From positions 744,001-808,000 of the forward strand of contig NC_017243.1 of assembly GCF_000223215.1 (NCBI RefSeq): 64,000 nt of DNA, written 5' to 3'. The stretch is from Brachyspira intermedia PWS/A (GTDB lineage: Bacteria > Spirochaetota > Brachyspiria > Brachyspirales > Brachyspiraceae). Below, in pieces: positions 35,378-45,639 of the stretch. The notes beneath the pieces were generated by a model. That model was given only the letters and a program-made list of their open reading frames with translations. It made no database searches and was not told where the DNA came from. Position 1 is the first letter of the stretch. Each line of letters starts with the position of its first letter. A program made the position numbers and the translations under genes.

Positions 35378-37340
35378 TTGATGATTTCTTCAATAAAGCT
35401 ATTATAGGAGCAAATGTAAAGCTGCTTTTCTTTCTATGTGTGTTAATAATATTTGATAATGCCTCTATATCAGTATGAGAGAATGAAGAATAATTTCCTA
35501 TTTTCTTAGTTATTTCATTAAGCTCATCTTTAGATTTTATAACATTATTAAAATTATTAAATATTTTATATACATCTTGGTTCTGATATTCTATTTTAGA
35601 GTTTAGATTATTTTGAACCTCAAGCATAGCAGATATATTTTCTTTTATAGACAAAACTATTAAATTCTGATTTACTAATATATTTGACATTACATCATTA
35701 TACTGTTCTAGAGATTTGAAATGACTTAATTTTTTAGAATCAGTATTTATATTATTTTCCATTTCTTCAATAAATTTATCTATAGTATCTGATATTCTAT
35801 TAATTTCTTTTGCTATTATTTTACATCTATCTTTGATATAAAATGAAGAATTTTCTATCATAACTAATCCGGCAAATATATCTGTAAGCATTTTTTCTAT
35901 TGAATCTGTACCTTTAGATATTTCAAATGATAAAGCACCTATTTCTTTAGCTACTACAGAGAAGCTTTTACCATAAAATCCAGCTTTAGATGCTTGAATT
36001 CCAGCATTAATTGATAAAAGATTAGTTTTATTAGTAATAGCTTTAATATATTCTATTGTATTATATATAGATTCTGTGATACTATTTACATCTTTGAATT
36101 GATTTGCAGATTCTACTATGGCATTCAAAAATTTACTTGAAGTTTCTTTAAAACTTTCTTTTATAAGTCTTAAATCATTTTTCAATGACATTATCTGCTC
36201 ATTAGAGAAATCAGATTCTTTCATATTAGAAATAGTTTGATTCAATACTCTAAAATGCTCCTGCATTTGTGATTTATATTTGTCAAAGAATGTAAATATA
36301 GTATTTGTGTATTTTAATCCGTCTTTAATAATATTCTTTTTACTATTTTTAGCATCCATTAATCTGTCATTAGCATCTAAAATAGAGTCTATTTTTGAAC
36401 TTATTATATTATAAGCATCTTTTGCTTCTTTATCTATTTCGAAAACGAACATAGATGTATCCATCAAATTCCTATCTATGATATTTAATTGTTCAGATAT
36501 TCTATCTATATTATTCAATGTTCTAAGATTTAGATGTAATTTATTATTTAATACACTTTCTTTCTTTATTGATTCCAAAGCGTTTTTAGCAAAAGATGAG
36601 AATATGGATATAGATCTAAATGATGATGATATTACTATGGCAAATCCTATTCTATCAAAACCAACATTCTCTATAGTCTTTTCTAAATATAAATATCTTA
36701 CTATTAACACTAATGCTATAACTACTGATATAGTCATAATAATATTAGATTTATAATCATAATTTATTATCATATCTGCCAAAGTTGATATAAACATAAT
36801 TGTAAATACTAATAATATGATATAGTTTTTAATTAAATAAAATAATCCAACAGATTTTATATAATATGAATTGCTTTCTGATTCATAGTAGTTAATTGTA
36901 GCTGTAAAAAATTTATTAGGATATATTATACTAACTATTATTAATGCTAAAGATAGTATAACTACAATTATAAATATAGTGTTATTTAAATTTATAAGAT
37001 TTTTATTTCTTGATATAAAACTTTTAGAGTTAATAGGCATTAAAGCCACAGCGATTAGTATTATTATATTATTGGTTAAATATAAAGCTATTGATAAATT
37101 AGGATTAATTTTATTTGCACCATAAGTACATAAAAATATTATAATAAGAGATATAATATTATATATAAGTATAAATGATAAAGTAACTGAAATAGTTATA
37201 TATATACCTTTTTTTGTTTTTATAGATAATAGTAAATATATCATAATAAAAACTGACATTAGTGAAATACCAATGATAGGTGCTAACAGCTGAATCACTG
37301 TTATATTGTATCCATATATTAAATTTGAAAATATATTCAT
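35370..37340 (-). CDS. 7TM chemoreceptor-like protein 1
   Basis: A 656-residue membrane protein. About seven hydrophobic helices (residues 12-250) replace the usual periplasmic sensor, followed by a long coiled coil with an MCP-like hairpin tip, ITNKTNLLSINAGIQASKAG (about residue 440-460), then SFSVVAKEIGALS. In standard chemoreceptors the tip reads NLLALNAAIEAARAGE; here the conserved Glu is Gln and the second Ala-Arg becomes Ser-Lys. No HAMP domain is apparent. It may signal to CheA/CheW in a changed way, or not at all. It overlaps the cvpA-like gene by 8 bp and follows its paralogue by 11 bp. Confidence 0.75.
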   Translation of the reverse strand: MNIFSNLIYGYNITVIQLLAPIIGISLMSVFIMIYLLLSIKTKKGIYITISVTLSFILIYNIISLIIIFLCTYGANKINPNLSIALYLTNNIIILIAVALMPINSKSFISRNKNLINLNNTIFIIVVILSLALIIVSIIYPNKFFTATINYYESESNSYYIKSVGLFYLIKNYIILLVFTIMFISTLADMIINYDYKSNIIMTISVVIALVLIVRYLYLEKTIENVGFDRIGFAIVISSSFRSISIFSSFAKNALESIKKESVLNNKLHLNLRTLNNIDRISEQLNIIDRNLMDTSMFVFEIDKEAKDAYNIISSKIDSILDANDRLMDAKNSKKNIIKDGLKYTNTIFTFFDKYKSQMQEHFRVLNQTISNMKESDFSNEQIMSLKNDLRLIKESFKETSSKFLNAIVESANQFKDVNSITESIYNTIEYIKAITNKTNLLSINAGIQASKAGFYGKSFSVVAKEIGALSFEISKGTDSIEKMLTDIFAGLVMIENSSFYIKDRCKIIAKEINRISDTIDKFIEEMENNINTDSKKLSHFKSLEQYNDVMSNILVNQNLIVLSIKENISAMLEVQNNLNSKIEYQNQDVYKIFNNFNNVIKSKDELNEITKKIGNYSSFSHTDIEALSNIINTHRKKSSFTFAPIIALLKKSSNV

Positions 37341-37351
37341 AGCTATTCCTT

Positions 37352-39286
37352 TTACATAACTTTAGAATATTCATCTACTTTAGTTTCTAAATCATTTGTA
37401 TATTCTAAGAATTTTTTCATTTCTTCATTAAGTTTATTTGTTATAGATTCCAAATCATCAGATGTCGCTAAAAGCTTATTCATATCTCTCATAAGGTTTT
37501 TTACCTCAGAGTTTTCAATAGATGCTTTTTCTGATATATCAATTACATAATCATTAATTTCTTCTATTCTAGTTTTAATATTTAAAAAATCATTTTCTTC
37601 ATTGATGATGATATTAGTCATATTTGATATAGAATTATGCATTTTATCAGTATTTTTTATGATATTCATATTATAATCATTTTGTCTTTCCATATTAATA
37701 TTAAATTTATTGATTCTATCATAATGCATAGAAACTTCTCCGGATAGCTGAGACATATTGTTATTAATATTGTTGCTGGAATAAGTAAATTTTTTAAATA
37801 TGTCTTCTATTTGAAACAATAAATCCTGCATTCTATTTGTAGCCTGAGATGTTTCACTTACTAATTCACTAACTTCTTTTGATACTACAGAGAAGTTATT
37901 ATACCATTCTCCTGCCTTTGAAGCTTGTATACTGGAATTGATTGCAAGAGTTTTAGTTTTATCTGACATATTTGTCATAAACGATATAATTCTATTTATC
38001 TGGAAATTTAATTGTCCGAAAGTTTCTGATTTGCTGAATTCTTTAATAAAATTACTTTTTTCTATTTCTAAATTCTTTTGCAAATCTTCAAACATAGTTA
38101 CTATATGTCTACTTTGAGATTGTAAAGCATATATTTTTTCCACTGAATCATGTAATTTTACATTAGATTCTTCAAGTGTTTTTTTCTGTAATTCTACAGA
38201 AGCCTGCAAATTAGGATATGTTTCTATTAATTCATTTATTTTTGTTATATTAATTTTTCCGTCATTTATTTGGAAATTTTCTATTGTAATAAATTCATTA
38301 GTATATTCTATAACTCTGTTTATATCATTTTTTAAATTATTGATAGTAGAGTATGTGTTTTCTACTTTGCTTACTAAATTATTAACTGCTTCAGAAAAAT
38401 TCACTTTTAATTCTGATAATTTCTCAGCTGTATTTATCGCAGTATTAATAATTATAGAATCTTGAGCTTTAATACTTTCTAAATCATAAGATTGTGTTGT
38501 TTTCTTATATACTGCTGAAATAAATCTGCTTACTGATGAATATATCATTATAATATTGAATATAGCATATACTAAAGTTATTCTAGTGAATGTGGAATTA
38601 TTAAAAAATAAGAAATTACTAGAATATTTTGTATATATTGATATTCCATTAAAGTCATCAAAGAATGCTAAAGATATTAAACACATTAATATTAATATAA
38701 GTACATTTTCTTTTACTTTTTTATTTACAGTCATCTCATATATAAAAGAACATATAATTACAAGACTGTATACAGTGAATACAAAATCTCTAAGTATATA
38801 TACAGCGCCCAATTCACCTCGGCTTTTTATACTATTTTTCATAGTTTCATTTAAAGTGCTTATAGGCATAGTTGTTGATATGAAAAGCTGAGGATATAAT
38901 AAAGCTATAGCAAATAAAAGTATTAATATAAATACAACAGCTATATATAATTTATCTAATACAAAATGAAAACGTTCACTTAAAGTTAATTTACCCCGTA
39001 TATACATCATCCATGGTATAATAGTTAAAGAGAAGGCTAATTGTTCAAATTTGTACATATTAAGTGCCAAACTATTATTAGGACTGTACAAAGAAGTTAT
39101 TATATTTGCTGCTTCTAATCCTGAAAATAAAAATGATAGAAAACCTATAAGCAATATAATAGCCTGAGTTTCTTCATATAATTGAAAATATATATAAGCA
39201 TATAATATTATACCAACTATTGATATGATAGTTGCTATAACAGGAATTCCTAATTCTAATGTTATAAGAGAAAAATTGTAATCCAT
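37352..39286 (-). CDS. 7TM chemoreceptor-like protein 2
   Basis: A 644-residue paralogue of the next gene with the same layout: seven hydrophobic helices (about 8-270), a long coiled coil and a hairpin tip reading MSDKTKTLAINSSIQASKAG, then FSVVSKEVSELVSETSQATN. The tip Glu is again Gln, and NLLALNAA has diverged to TLAINSS. First gene of the likely operon receptor 2, receptor 1, cvpA-like. The start was set at 39286 (AGAGG six bases upstream); the frame reads seven codons further up only from a TTG. Likely location: inner membrane. Confidence 0.75.
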   Translation of the reverse strand: MDYNFSLITLELGIPVIATIISIVGIILYAYIYFQLYEETQAIILLIGFLSFLFSGLEAANIITSLYSPNNSLALNMYKFEQLAFSLTIIPWMMYIRGKLTLSERFHFVLDKLYIAVVFILILLFAIALLYPQLFISTTMPISTLNETMKNSIKSRGELGAVYILRDFVFTVYSLVIICSFIYEMTVNKKVKENVLILILMCLISLAFFDDFNGISIYTKYSSNFLFFNNSTFTRITLVYAIFNIIMIYSSVSRFISAVYKKTTQSYDLESIKAQDSIIINTAINTAEKLSELKVNFSEAVNNLVSKVENTYSTINNLKNDINRVIEYTNEFITIENFQINDGKINITKINELIETYPNLQASVELQKKTLEESNVKLHDSVEKIYALQSQSRHIVTMFEDLQKNLEIEKSNFIKEFSKSETFGQLNFQINRIISFMTNMSDKTKTLAINSSIQASKAGEWYNNFSVVSKEVSELVSETSQATNRMQDLLFQIEDIFKKFTYSSNNINNNMSQLSGEVSMHYDRINKFNINMERQNDYNMNIIKNTDKMHNSISNMTNIIINEENDFLNIKTRIEEINDYVIDISEKASIENSEVKNLMRDMNKLLATSDDLESITNKLNEEMKKFLEYTNDLETKVDEYSKVM

Positions 39287-39518
39287 AAATCCTCTGTAAT
39301 AAATCAAATTATATATAATACTATATTATAAGTTAATTTTAATATATTAAAAGCAGAAAAATAAAATTAACAAAAAATAAAATACCGTTTATATAATCGG
39401 AATTAGTTTATTAAGTATTTACTTACTTATAATAATTTTTAAATTTGAATAATTATTCATATTATTTAGAAATAATATATATTTTTATTGAAAGCTTACA
39501 TATTAAACATAAATGATG

Positions 39519-40918
39519 TTATTCTGTAAGTTTTCTCACCCATCTTTCTTTTTTAAGCATTATAACACCAACAGTAATTTTAGCAAAATCTGTTAATTTG
39601 GCTATACCAAACATAGCTACAGGTCCAACTGTAGTAAATTTAGCTAGTATCAAAGCTAATGGTGCGAACATTAGTAATGATACAGGCACATCAACAGCAA
39701 ATCCGAATACAGTATCTCCGCCAGCCCTTGAAACTGCAAATTGAGCATTAATATATGTCCATACAGGCATATAACAGGCTATAAGTATTACCAAATTTCT
39801 TGTTATTGCTTGGGCATCTATAGTAAGTTTTGAGAATATAAAAGGTATTAATAGTGTAGATGACATTTGCACTAAACCAACTACTAAACCTGCTATAACA
39901 GAGCCGTTTAATATCCATCTTGCCTTATTTTTGGCATCTTCCAATTCTCCGCGTCCAAGAGTTCCTCCAACAACTACCATAGTAGATACAAATATCCCCT
40001 GAAAAACCAAATAGAATATATTAGCTATAGTAAATCCTGAAGCCATACCAGCAACTGTTTCAGCTCCGCCTCTGCTATTATATAAAGCCGTCATAAACAT
40101 TTCGCTTAGTCCCCAGCTTATTTCACTCAAAAATATTAAACTTGATTTTTTTAGCATTGAATAAAATACATTTAATTTTACTTTTAGTATTTCTCTAGTT
40201 CTTACATAAAATTTTTCTTTATGAAGTTTTATATACACTATAAATAAAATCATTTCTATTATTCTAGCTATTAATGTGGCAATGGCAGCACCTTTTTCTT
40301 CAAGTCTTGGAGCTCCAAAATTTCCATATATAAGTATATAATTTCCTATAGTATTACAGAATGTAGCTATAACAGATATTATAAGAGGAATATGAGGTTT
40401 TCCTATTTCTCTGTATGAAGTACCTATAGCACCGGATATTGATATGGGTATAAATGTAAATGCTATTATACTCATATATTTTGTGCTTGATAATAGTATT
40501 TCTTCCTGAGAGGCATTTCCTCTAGTCATTAATCTCATAAATATTTCAGGATTAACAAGCATTAATATCATATAAGAAATGGAAATAATAAGAGGAAGTA
40601 TTACTTTAAATCTGAAAGCCTGCTGCATACCTTCCTTATTATCAGCCCCATTATTCTGAGCCATATATATTCCGCCGGCACCATAACAAGTATTAAGTAT
40701 TACCAAATATATAAAGTTTAATTGATTAGATACATTTACAGCAGCCATTTTTATATCGCCAAGTTCTGCAACCATAAAGTTATCTATTAATGATACCATA
40801 CCCATTATAAGCTGCTGAAGCATTACAGGAACTGCAATGGATATGCATAATTTGTAAAAATCAAAATTTCCAAAAAGAGTTTTTTACCGCCATTAAATTT
40901 CATTGAATTGGTATTCAT
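39519..40918 (-). CDS. MATE-family efflux transporter with a frameshift near the N-terminus
   Basis: A 12-helix inner-membrane drug/Na+ or H+ antiporter of the MATE family. The intact frame (39519-40823, 434 residues) starts inside helix 1 with MLQQLIMGMVSLIDNFMV; GAPRLEEKGAAIATLIA and RAGGDTVFGF are further family marks. The missing start is encoded upstream: ATG at 40918, MNTNSMKFNGGKKLF, then a shift at a five-T run (minus strand, 40872-40876), after which GNFDFYKLCISIAVPV leads into the intact frame. One more T would fuse them into a normal protein of about 466 residues. Sequencing error, phase variation or pseudogene remain open. Confidence 0.85.
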
Positions 40919-41078
40919 AGTATAATCTCTGTTATATTAATAAAATTAAAGTATAAATTCGGTCTAATGAATAAAAACGAGATGTAATATATAGCTATTT
41001 TTATATTTGTCAATATGATTTATATATTTTTTGATGTTTTTATAAAAATAATTATATTGAATATTCACTATAATATAG

Positions 41079-41621
41079 TTATTTATTTTTTGATATAGCC
41101 TCTTGCATTTCATTATAAAGCCTTATCAAATCATTTGCGGCATCTTTTTTTACTTTTAAATTTTTGAATCCGTCAGCAGTTTCCACTCTTATATCCGTTA
41201 AAACTTTCATTTCTTTTATGGTGTTTTCAGCATTTATACTGTAGCTTCTATCTACATAAGCTGTATCCATAAAATATATAGAAGTTCCGTATATTATTTC
41301 ACTTTCTGTTTTTGGCATAAAAGATGTATAATGAAGAATCAAATAAGTATTATCCGAAAATTTTAATACAATTTTATTAGCATCTGATATATTAAATGAA
41401 CTGTCAGCAATATACTGTGCTTCCAATATTATATTATTAGGGTCATTTGCACTTTTTAGTCTGAATTTAATAGTTTCCGACCAATAACTCATAGAAATAT
41501 AATCTGTTTGATAAACTTTTTGCCCATAGAAAGTATCATTTATTAAATGTACTTTGGCAGCACATGATGATAATGATATAGTTAATATAATTAGTGAAAA
41601 TAGTGTAAATATTTTCTTCAA
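41079..41621 (-). CDS. Lipoprotein of unknown function
   Basis: A 180-residue lipoprotein: a signal peptide with lipobox SLSSCAA (Cys near residue 20) and a beta-rich mature domain (KVYQTDYISMSYWSETIKF, YLILHYTSFMP), with a helical end rich in charged residues. I recognise no family. The start is uncertain: an ATG at 41633 has no SD, whereas a TTG at 41621 follows GGAG by six bases and gives the typical K-K signal start, so the TTG was chosen. It is divergent from lepB. Confidence 0.6.
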   Translation of the reverse strand: MKKIFTLFSLIILTISLSSCAAKVHLINDTFYGQKVYQTDYISMSYWSETIKFRLKSANDPNNIILEAQYIADSSFNISDANKIVLKFSDNTYLILHYTSFMPKTESEIIYGTSIYFMDTAYVDRSYSINAENTIKEMKVLTDIRVETADGFKNLKVKKDAANDLIRLYNEMQEAISKNK

Positions 41622-41711
41622 TATTATCTCCATAAGATTTTATTTGCATATTATATAACCTATTTATTTTTTGTAAATAAAAATATTTATTATTAATTCA
41701 ATAATTAATAA

Positions 41712-41740
41712 TTGCTATTTTAATAGTTTTATTATATACT
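41712..41740 (+). promoter_or_regulatory. Sigma70-type promoter for lepB
   Basis: TTGCTA (41712-41717), 17-bp spacer and TATACT (41735-41740), about 37 bp before the start codon. Confidence 0.72.
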
Positions 41741-41777
41741 TTTACATCAATATTTATTATTGTAAGGGGTTAAATTA

Positions 41778-42827
41778 ATGGAGAATCCTATAAAAAATAT
41801 TACTGAAACAATAATAGGCGAATGCCGTAATTTTAAACATACATTAAAAGAGATATTATACGCTATAGTAATAGTGCTTCTTATAAATACATTTTTAATA
41901 CAGAACTATCAAATTCCTACAGGCTCTATGATACCTATAATAATGCCGGGTGATAGACTTTTTGCAAATAGATTCGTTTATGGAGTAAAACTTCCATTTA
42001 CAGATGGGCTTTTGGGATACAGACTTCCAAAGATAAAATCACCTCAAAGAGGAGATTTGGTAGTATTCAGAGCACCTCCTTCTGCTTCTTTCGGATGCGA
42101 ATCTGCTATGCCTTATTATGAGCCTTCACCTTTAGTGCAGATGCTTAAACTGCCTGTTATGATATTTTCTCTTACTCCTTTTACTTGGGATCCTAGATTC
42201 CTTTTTGCTGATTTTTTGGGAGAGAAACTCACAGGCGGAACACATATGGCGCCAGTTCCTTTATTTTTAGGGCTTAAAACCGTGGATTTAGACCCTAGAA
42301 AAGAATTTGTAAAGCGTGTTATAGCTACTGCCGGTGAAACTGTTGAAATTAGAAATAAAAAAATAATTATAAACGGAAATGAAATAGAAGATAAATGGGG
42401 ATATTTCTTTTATGGAGATGATAGAGAATTTGTACCTATTATAGATATTTACGGCCCTATATATGTACCTAAAAAAGGCGATGTTATAATATTTAAAAAG
42501 TTAGTTGACAGATCTGACTATTATAATGATCTTAGTTCTTTTGAAGTGTATATTAATGATAAAGTGGTAAGCGATGATATTAAATTATGGTATTGGATGA
42601 ATATATATGTTCCTAATACTAAAGACAGACCGGATGAATATATATACAATGTGCCTGAAGATTATTTCTTTGTAATGGGCGATAACAGAGATCAAAGCTG
42701 CGACAGCAGAATGTGGGGATTGGTTCCTTACAGACATATAAAAGGTCAGCCTATGATTGCTTGGATACAATCAAAAAGACCTGATGATGTGGAACAAGGC
42801 TTCTTCAAATATTTTATAATTAAATAA
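41778..42827 (+). CDS. lepB: Signal peptidase I
   Basis: Removes signal peptides from exported proteins at the outer face of the inner membrane. The 349-residue protein has an N-terminal membrane segment (residues 21-41), the catalytic Ser in QIPTGSMIP, the catalytic Lys in EFVKRVIATAGE and the late MGDNRDQSCDSRMWGLVP. It is longer than the minimal enzymes because of an insertion between the Ser and Lys boxes (about residues 85-165), as seen in other spirochaete enzymes. AAGGGG SD. The next two genes follow closely (16 and 24 bp), giving a likely operon lepB-unknown-queA. Confidence 0.95.
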   Translation: MENPIKNITETIIGECRNFKHTLKEILYAIVIVLLINTFLIQNYQIPTGSMIPIIMPGDRLFANRFVYGVKLPFTDGLLGYRLPKIKSPQRGDLVVFRAPPSASFGCESAMPYYEPSPLVQMLKLPVMIFSLTPFTWDPRFLFADFLGEKLTGGTHMAPVPLFLGLKTVDLDPRKEFVKRVIATAGETVEIRNKKIIINGNEIEDKWGYFFYGDDREFVPIIDIYGPIYVPKKGDVIIFKKLVDRSDYYNDLSSFEVYINDKVVSDDIKLWYWMNIYVPNTKDRPDEYIYNVPEDYFFVMGDNRDQSCDSRMWGLVPYRHIKGQPMIAWIQSKRPDDVEQGFFKYFIIK

Positions 42828-42843
42828 AAGTAAAGATAAAAAT

Positions 42844-44490
42844 ATGTATGATCAAATTTCTAAAGATACTTTAAAAGAATTATTCAAAATTTGGAAAGCT
42901 AAAAATATAGAAGATTTAGATATTAAGTCTTCAAATGTTTCATTAGTTTCTTTTAAATTTTATGCTTTATCCAAAGAAGCAAAAGACATTGTTCTTTATG
43001 TGCTTAAAAATGAAAGCAAAGAATTAAACTCTATAGATATAGCATATTCACTTAAGTATAGTCAGAAGCAAGTACCGGCATTTTTTGATTATATAAATGA
43101 AATAAAAAAATCAGGGCTTTTATATTTAAAAATAAAAAGAAGAAGATTAAATTCTCATGATGATACTTTGTATTTTTTGCCGAATGTAAAATCAATAATA
43201 GAAAGTATAATATTAAAAGATGATATTAAAATTCCTTATTATGTAGATGCATCATATACTGCTAATGCTTATAAAAAATATCTTCACAAAATTATTCATA
43301 TATATGAAAATGGTAATATTGTAGAATATAATAAAGCAAAAATAGATGATGATGAATTATTCACTTTATGCAAATCTAATATTCTTTCTGTTTATTTTCA
43401 TCAAAATGATCTTAAAGTTTATGTGGCTGTAAATAATAAAAATGTTGTAGAGAATTTAGAGAAGAGTTTAAAAGAAAATATTGAGAGTTCAGTTTTTATT
43501 TATAATCATTTTAATATATTGAATGATATTGAAACTTTTATATATGAATGCGATGTTCAGAAATTATCTACTGATGATATTAATATAAATTTTTTAACTA
43601 ATAATTTAGAATCTTCTACTATAATAAATATATGTTTAAAATTAGATTTAATTAAGTTAGATAATAAAAATTTTATATCATTAGAATATGATAATATAAA
43701 AAAATATCTTTCATCTTCTATAGAAGAGAGAATGGATTCTATAACAAAGATTGTTTATAAAAATTATTCAGATTATTATAAGCATATTTTTTCTATTATA
43801 GAAAATGAAAGCATATCAAAATCAGTGTTATTTATGAAATTGAAAGAAAAATATAATCTTTCTATAACAGCTGAAACGTATAATAATATCATTTATTCTA
43901 TGTTTATTTTAGGAATTGCTGAAGTTTCTTTTTATGAGAATGCTGTACTTGCAATCAGAAATATAAACCCTTATACAGAAGAAAATAATTTCAGAAAGTC
44001 ATTCATTAATGGAAATTTTGAACTCACATTGATAAATCATTATTTGTTTTCTAATAATTTTATTTATATGTGCAATTTATATTTTGAACTTGATAAGCAG
44101 GAAACAGTTTATACTTATACTATGACTGAAGAAAGCGTATTAAAGGGAAAAACAATTATAAGCGATGAAGAGTCAGAATATTGTTTTGATAAATTTTTGG
44201 TAGTATTAAAAAATATATTATTAGATAATAATGTGGAGATTCCAAAGCATATAGAAACTAGCATAAAGAGATGGTATGAGAGGGGAATTATTTCTTATGT
44301 ATATGATAATGTTACTCTTGTTATAATAAAAGATGCCAATAAATTAGAAGAAATTATTTATGAGGCTAAAAGAAAAGGTATTATTATAACAAAGATTAAT
44401 GATGAATATGCCATAGTAAAATCTAGTTCTTCAACTAAAAAAAGTCTTACAAAATTTTTAAGACAGAGAAAGATAATAGTAACATTCTAA
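42844..44490 (+). CDS. Unknown protein with a winged-helix-like N-terminal part
   Basis: A 548-residue cytoplasmic protein that I cannot place in a named family. Residues 50-115 (ELNSIDIAYSLKYSQKQVPA, then KIKRRRLNS with a beta turn) look like a winged helix. Middle and C-terminal parts are mixed helix/strand with several DD and EN clusters; the C-terminus ends in KSLTKFLRQRKIIVTF, a compact alpha/beta end that recalls accessory domains of helicases (a weak resemblance). No membrane segments. It lies 16 bp after lepB and 24 bp before queA, so it is co-transcribed with both. Confidence 0.55.
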   Translation: MYDQISKDTLKELFKIWKAKNIEDLDIKSSNVSLVSFKFYALSKEAKDIVLYVLKNESKELNSIDIAYSLKYSQKQVPAFFDYINEIKKSGLLYLKIKRRRLNSHDDTLYFLPNVKSIIESIILKDDIKIPYYVDASYTANAYKKYLHKIIHIYENGNIVEYNKAKIDDDELFTLCKSNILSVYFHQNDLKVYVAVNNKNVVENLEKSLKENIESSVFIYNHFNILNDIETFIYECDVQKLSTDDININFLTNNLESSTIINICLKLDLIKLDNKNFISLEYDNIKKYLSSSIEERMDSITKIVYKNYSDYYKHIFSIIENESISKSVLFMKLKEKYNLSITAETYNNIIYSMFILGIAEVSFYENAVLAIRNINPYTEENNFRKSFINGNFELTLINHYLFSNNFIYMCNLYFELDKQETVYTYTMTEESVLKGKTIISDEESEYCFDKFLVVLKNILLDNNVEIPKHIETSIKRWYERGIISYVYDNVTLVIIKDANKLEEIIYEAKRKGIIITKINDEYAIVKSSSSTKKSLTKFLRQRKIIVTF

Positions 44491-44514
44491 ATTTTAAAAA
44501 AGTGATAAAAAGTT

Positions 44515-45591
44515 ATGATAGATTATTTGAATAAAGAAACATATAATTTTTATTTACCGGAAAATTTAATAGCTACTACTCCAAATTACGAGAGAGATCA
44601 TTGTAAATTGATGATTTTAAATAAAGATACAGGAAAGCTGGAGCATAAAATTTTTTCTGATATAATTAATTATCTTAATAAAGATGATGTTTTAGTTCTC
44701 AATGATAGTAAGGTAATACCAGCTAGAATATACGCTAAAAAAAATACTGGCGGTAATGTTGAAATATTGCTTCTTAATAAATTCAATGATGATGAAAGTA
44801 CTTGGGAATGTTTAATAAAAGGTAAGAATATAAAAGAAAAAGATATATTATATTTGAATTATTCTCATTTAGAAAATGTAGGAGATATTGAGGCATTAAT
44901 AGAAAAAGACAATATATCAACTAAAATAATAAAATTTTCAAAACCATTAACAAGTGATATTTTAGATAGTATAGGAAAAGTTCCGCTTCCTCCATATATT
45001 ATTCAAAGCAGAAAGAAAAAAGGCGAAGAAGAATACAATGATAAAGACAAAGAATTTTATCAGAATGTATATGCCAAAAATGAAGGAAGTATTGCTTCTC
45101 CTACATCAGGACTTCATTTTACTAAAGAGCTTTTAGAGAAAATAAAGTCTATGGGAATTACTGTTTGTTATGTTACATTGCATGTAGGCTTTTCAACTTT
45201 TAATCCTTTAAAAGAAGATGATTTACGCAATCATGTTATGCATGAAGAGAAATTTATAATACCAAAAGAAAGCTATGATATAATAATCAATGCTAAAAAA
45301 GAGGGCAGGAGAGTTGTATCATGCGGAACTACTGTTGCAAGAGTTTTAGAAAGCGAATACGATAATTATGATTTTAAAAGAATGGAAGGCTCTACTGATA
45401 TATTTATTTATCCACCTTATAAGTTTAAATGCGTTGATGCTTTAATTACAAATTTTCACACACCTCATTCTACATTGCTTGCTATGGTAAGTGCTTTTGC
45501 AGGTTATGACAATATAATGAACGCCTATAAAACAGCGGTAGAAAATAATTACAGATTTTTTTCTTACGGCGACGCTATGTTTATGTATTAA
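44515..45591 (+). CDS. queA: S-adenosylmethionine:tRNA ribosyltransferase-isomerase
   Basis: Builds epoxyqueuosine on the wobble base of tRNAs, from preQ1-modified tRNA and SAM. The 358-residue protein covers the family: YNFYLPENLIATTPNYERD, DVLVLNDSKVIPARIYAKK, GNVEILLL, GKVPLPPYI, YQNVYAKNEGSIASPTSGLHFT and YVTLHVGFSTF, ending in LITNFHTPHSTLLAMVSAFAG. All expected segments are intact. No SD is strong here (AAAAAGTGATAAAAAG). Downstream begins the fourth copy of the GC-rich repeat. Confidence 0.95.
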   Translation: MIDYLNKETYNFYLPENLIATTPNYERDHCKLMILNKDTGKLEHKIFSDIINYLNKDDVLVLNDSKVIPARIYAKKNTGGNVEILLLNKFNDDESTWECLIKGKNIKEKDILYLNYSHLENVGDIEALIEKDNISTKIIKFSKPLTSDILDSIGKVPLPPYIIQSRKKKGEEEYNDKDKEFYQNVYAKNEGSIASPTSGLHFTKELLEKIKSMGITVCYVTLHVGFSTFNPLKEDDLRNHVMHEEKFIIPKESYDIIINAKKEGRRVVSCGTTVARVLESEYDNYDFKRMEGSTDIFIYPPYKFKCVDALITNFHTPHSTLLAMVSAFAGYDNIMNAYKTAVENNYRFFSYGDAMFMY

Positions 45592-45639
45592 TTTTTTATT
45601 TGTTATGATTATAAAATAATAATTAAGAAGTAAAAAATA

